A DNA stretch of 5,540 nt from Candidatus Hydrogenedentota bacterium (lineage in GTDB: Bacteria > Hydrogenedentota > Hydrogenedentia > Hydrogenedentales > CAITNO01), in the NCBI GenBank assembly GCA_029554925.1, contig JAKPUV010001168.1, forward strand, positions 1 through 5,540, given 5' to 3'. The notes beneath the pieces were generated by a model, which worked only from the letters and a program-made list of their open reading frames with translations, had not been told where the DNA came from and did no database searches. The translations under genes were made by a program, and so were the position numbers. Of this stretch, positions 5,421-5,540 are shown piece after piece. Within the stretch, counting starts at the first letter, position 1; each line of letters opens with the position of its first letter.

Positions 5421-5450
5421 ATTCAAGCCCTTTTGGGCGGGGGATGTCAA
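5421..5450 (-). promoter_or_regulatory. Sigma-70-type promoter for the paralog B-A operon, with dyad in the spacer
   Basis: On the minus strand a perfect TTGACA (5450-5445) is followed after 18 nt by TTGAAT (5426-5421, four of six matches to TATAAT). The spacer contains GCCC-AAAA-GGGC (5438-5427), a 12-bp dyad that could be an operator placed between -35 and -10. Transcription would start near 5414, leaving a leader of about 40 nt before the GTG at 5374 and excluding the ATG at 5422. The -35 match is striking in GC-rich DNA; the -10 is only fair. Confidence 0.45.
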
Positions 5451-5473
5451 ATCGGCGGGGGAAGGTGGGGGTT

Positions 5474-5509
5474 GTGGACGTGGTGGACGGAGTGGACAAG
5501 GTGGACGGA
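5474..5509. repeat. 9-bp tandem repeat GTGGACNNN, four copies
   Basis: GTGGAC occurs at 5474, 5483, 5492 and 5501, exactly every 9 bp, each followed by three variable bases (GTG, GGA, AAG, GGA). The array is 24 bp upstream of the TTGACA of the paralog B promoter. If translated on the plus strand it reads Val-Asp-x repeated, in a frame open from an ATG at 5444 to the right edge, but no convincing ribosome binding site precedes that ATG. I treat it as an intergenic repeat; the rest of 5451-5540 shows nothing else I recognise. Confidence 0.7.
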
Positions 5510-5540
5510 AGCAGACCGTGTGCCGCCGGGACGGCGACTG

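Noticed and set aside
5444..5540. Small plus-strand open frame from ATG 5444 to the edge, including the Val-Asp-x repeat
   Set aside because: It has no credible Shine-Dalgarno, is cut by the window after 32 codons, and overlaps the likely promoter of paralog B; kept only as an alternative reading of the repeat.

Overview
GC-rich (about two-thirds G+C by eye) bacterial chromosomal segment with seven protein-coding genes, one of them cut by the left edge. There is no sign of phage, insertion sequence, CRISPR array, tRNA or rRNA. Coding density is high and no stretch of 300 bases lacks a gene. The mix of an ECF sigma factor with a Cys-less membrane anti-sigma-like partner, family-poor membrane-anchored proteins and a 9-bp intergenic tandem repeat would suit an environmental bacterium of the PVC or Hydrogenedentota kind. 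That placement is only an impression; no marker in the window fixes the phylum.

Left block (1-2059, minus strand): a trans-polyprenyl diphosphate synthase reads into an ECF sigma factor, which overlaps by 4 bp (ATGA) a single-pass membrane protein that is probably its anti-sigma factor. The last gene runs off the left edge. The arrangement suggests an isoprenoid lipid gene cotranscribed with, or just upstream of, an envelope-linked sigma/anti-sigma switch.

Divergent control region (2060-2199): 140 bp separate the prenyl synthase from def. It holds extended -10-like elements facing both ways and three short dyads. The prenyl synthase -10 lies so close to its GTG codon, with no Shine-Dalgarno sequence, that a leaderless mRNA is plausible.

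Middle block (2200-3322, plus strand): def (peptide deformylase) and recR (recombination mediator) overlap by 11 bp and form a compact housekeeping operon. It meets the right block tail to tail with only 10 bp between stop codons.

Right block (3333-5374, minus strand): two membrane-anchored proteins of unknown function. Reading them side by side shows they are diverged paralogs: N-terminal anchor, W-x(4,5)-P-x-E-x-A-x-L, TLPVP, NRNG, and a C-terminal G-[LF]-E-P-x-L-R. They are probably cotranscribed from a promoter near 5421-5450 that has a perfect TTGACA -35. Farther upstream, four copies of a 9-bp GTGGACNNN repeat sit near the right edge.

The most promising undescribed item is the paralogous pair, followed by the 9-bp repeat and the possible leaderless start.
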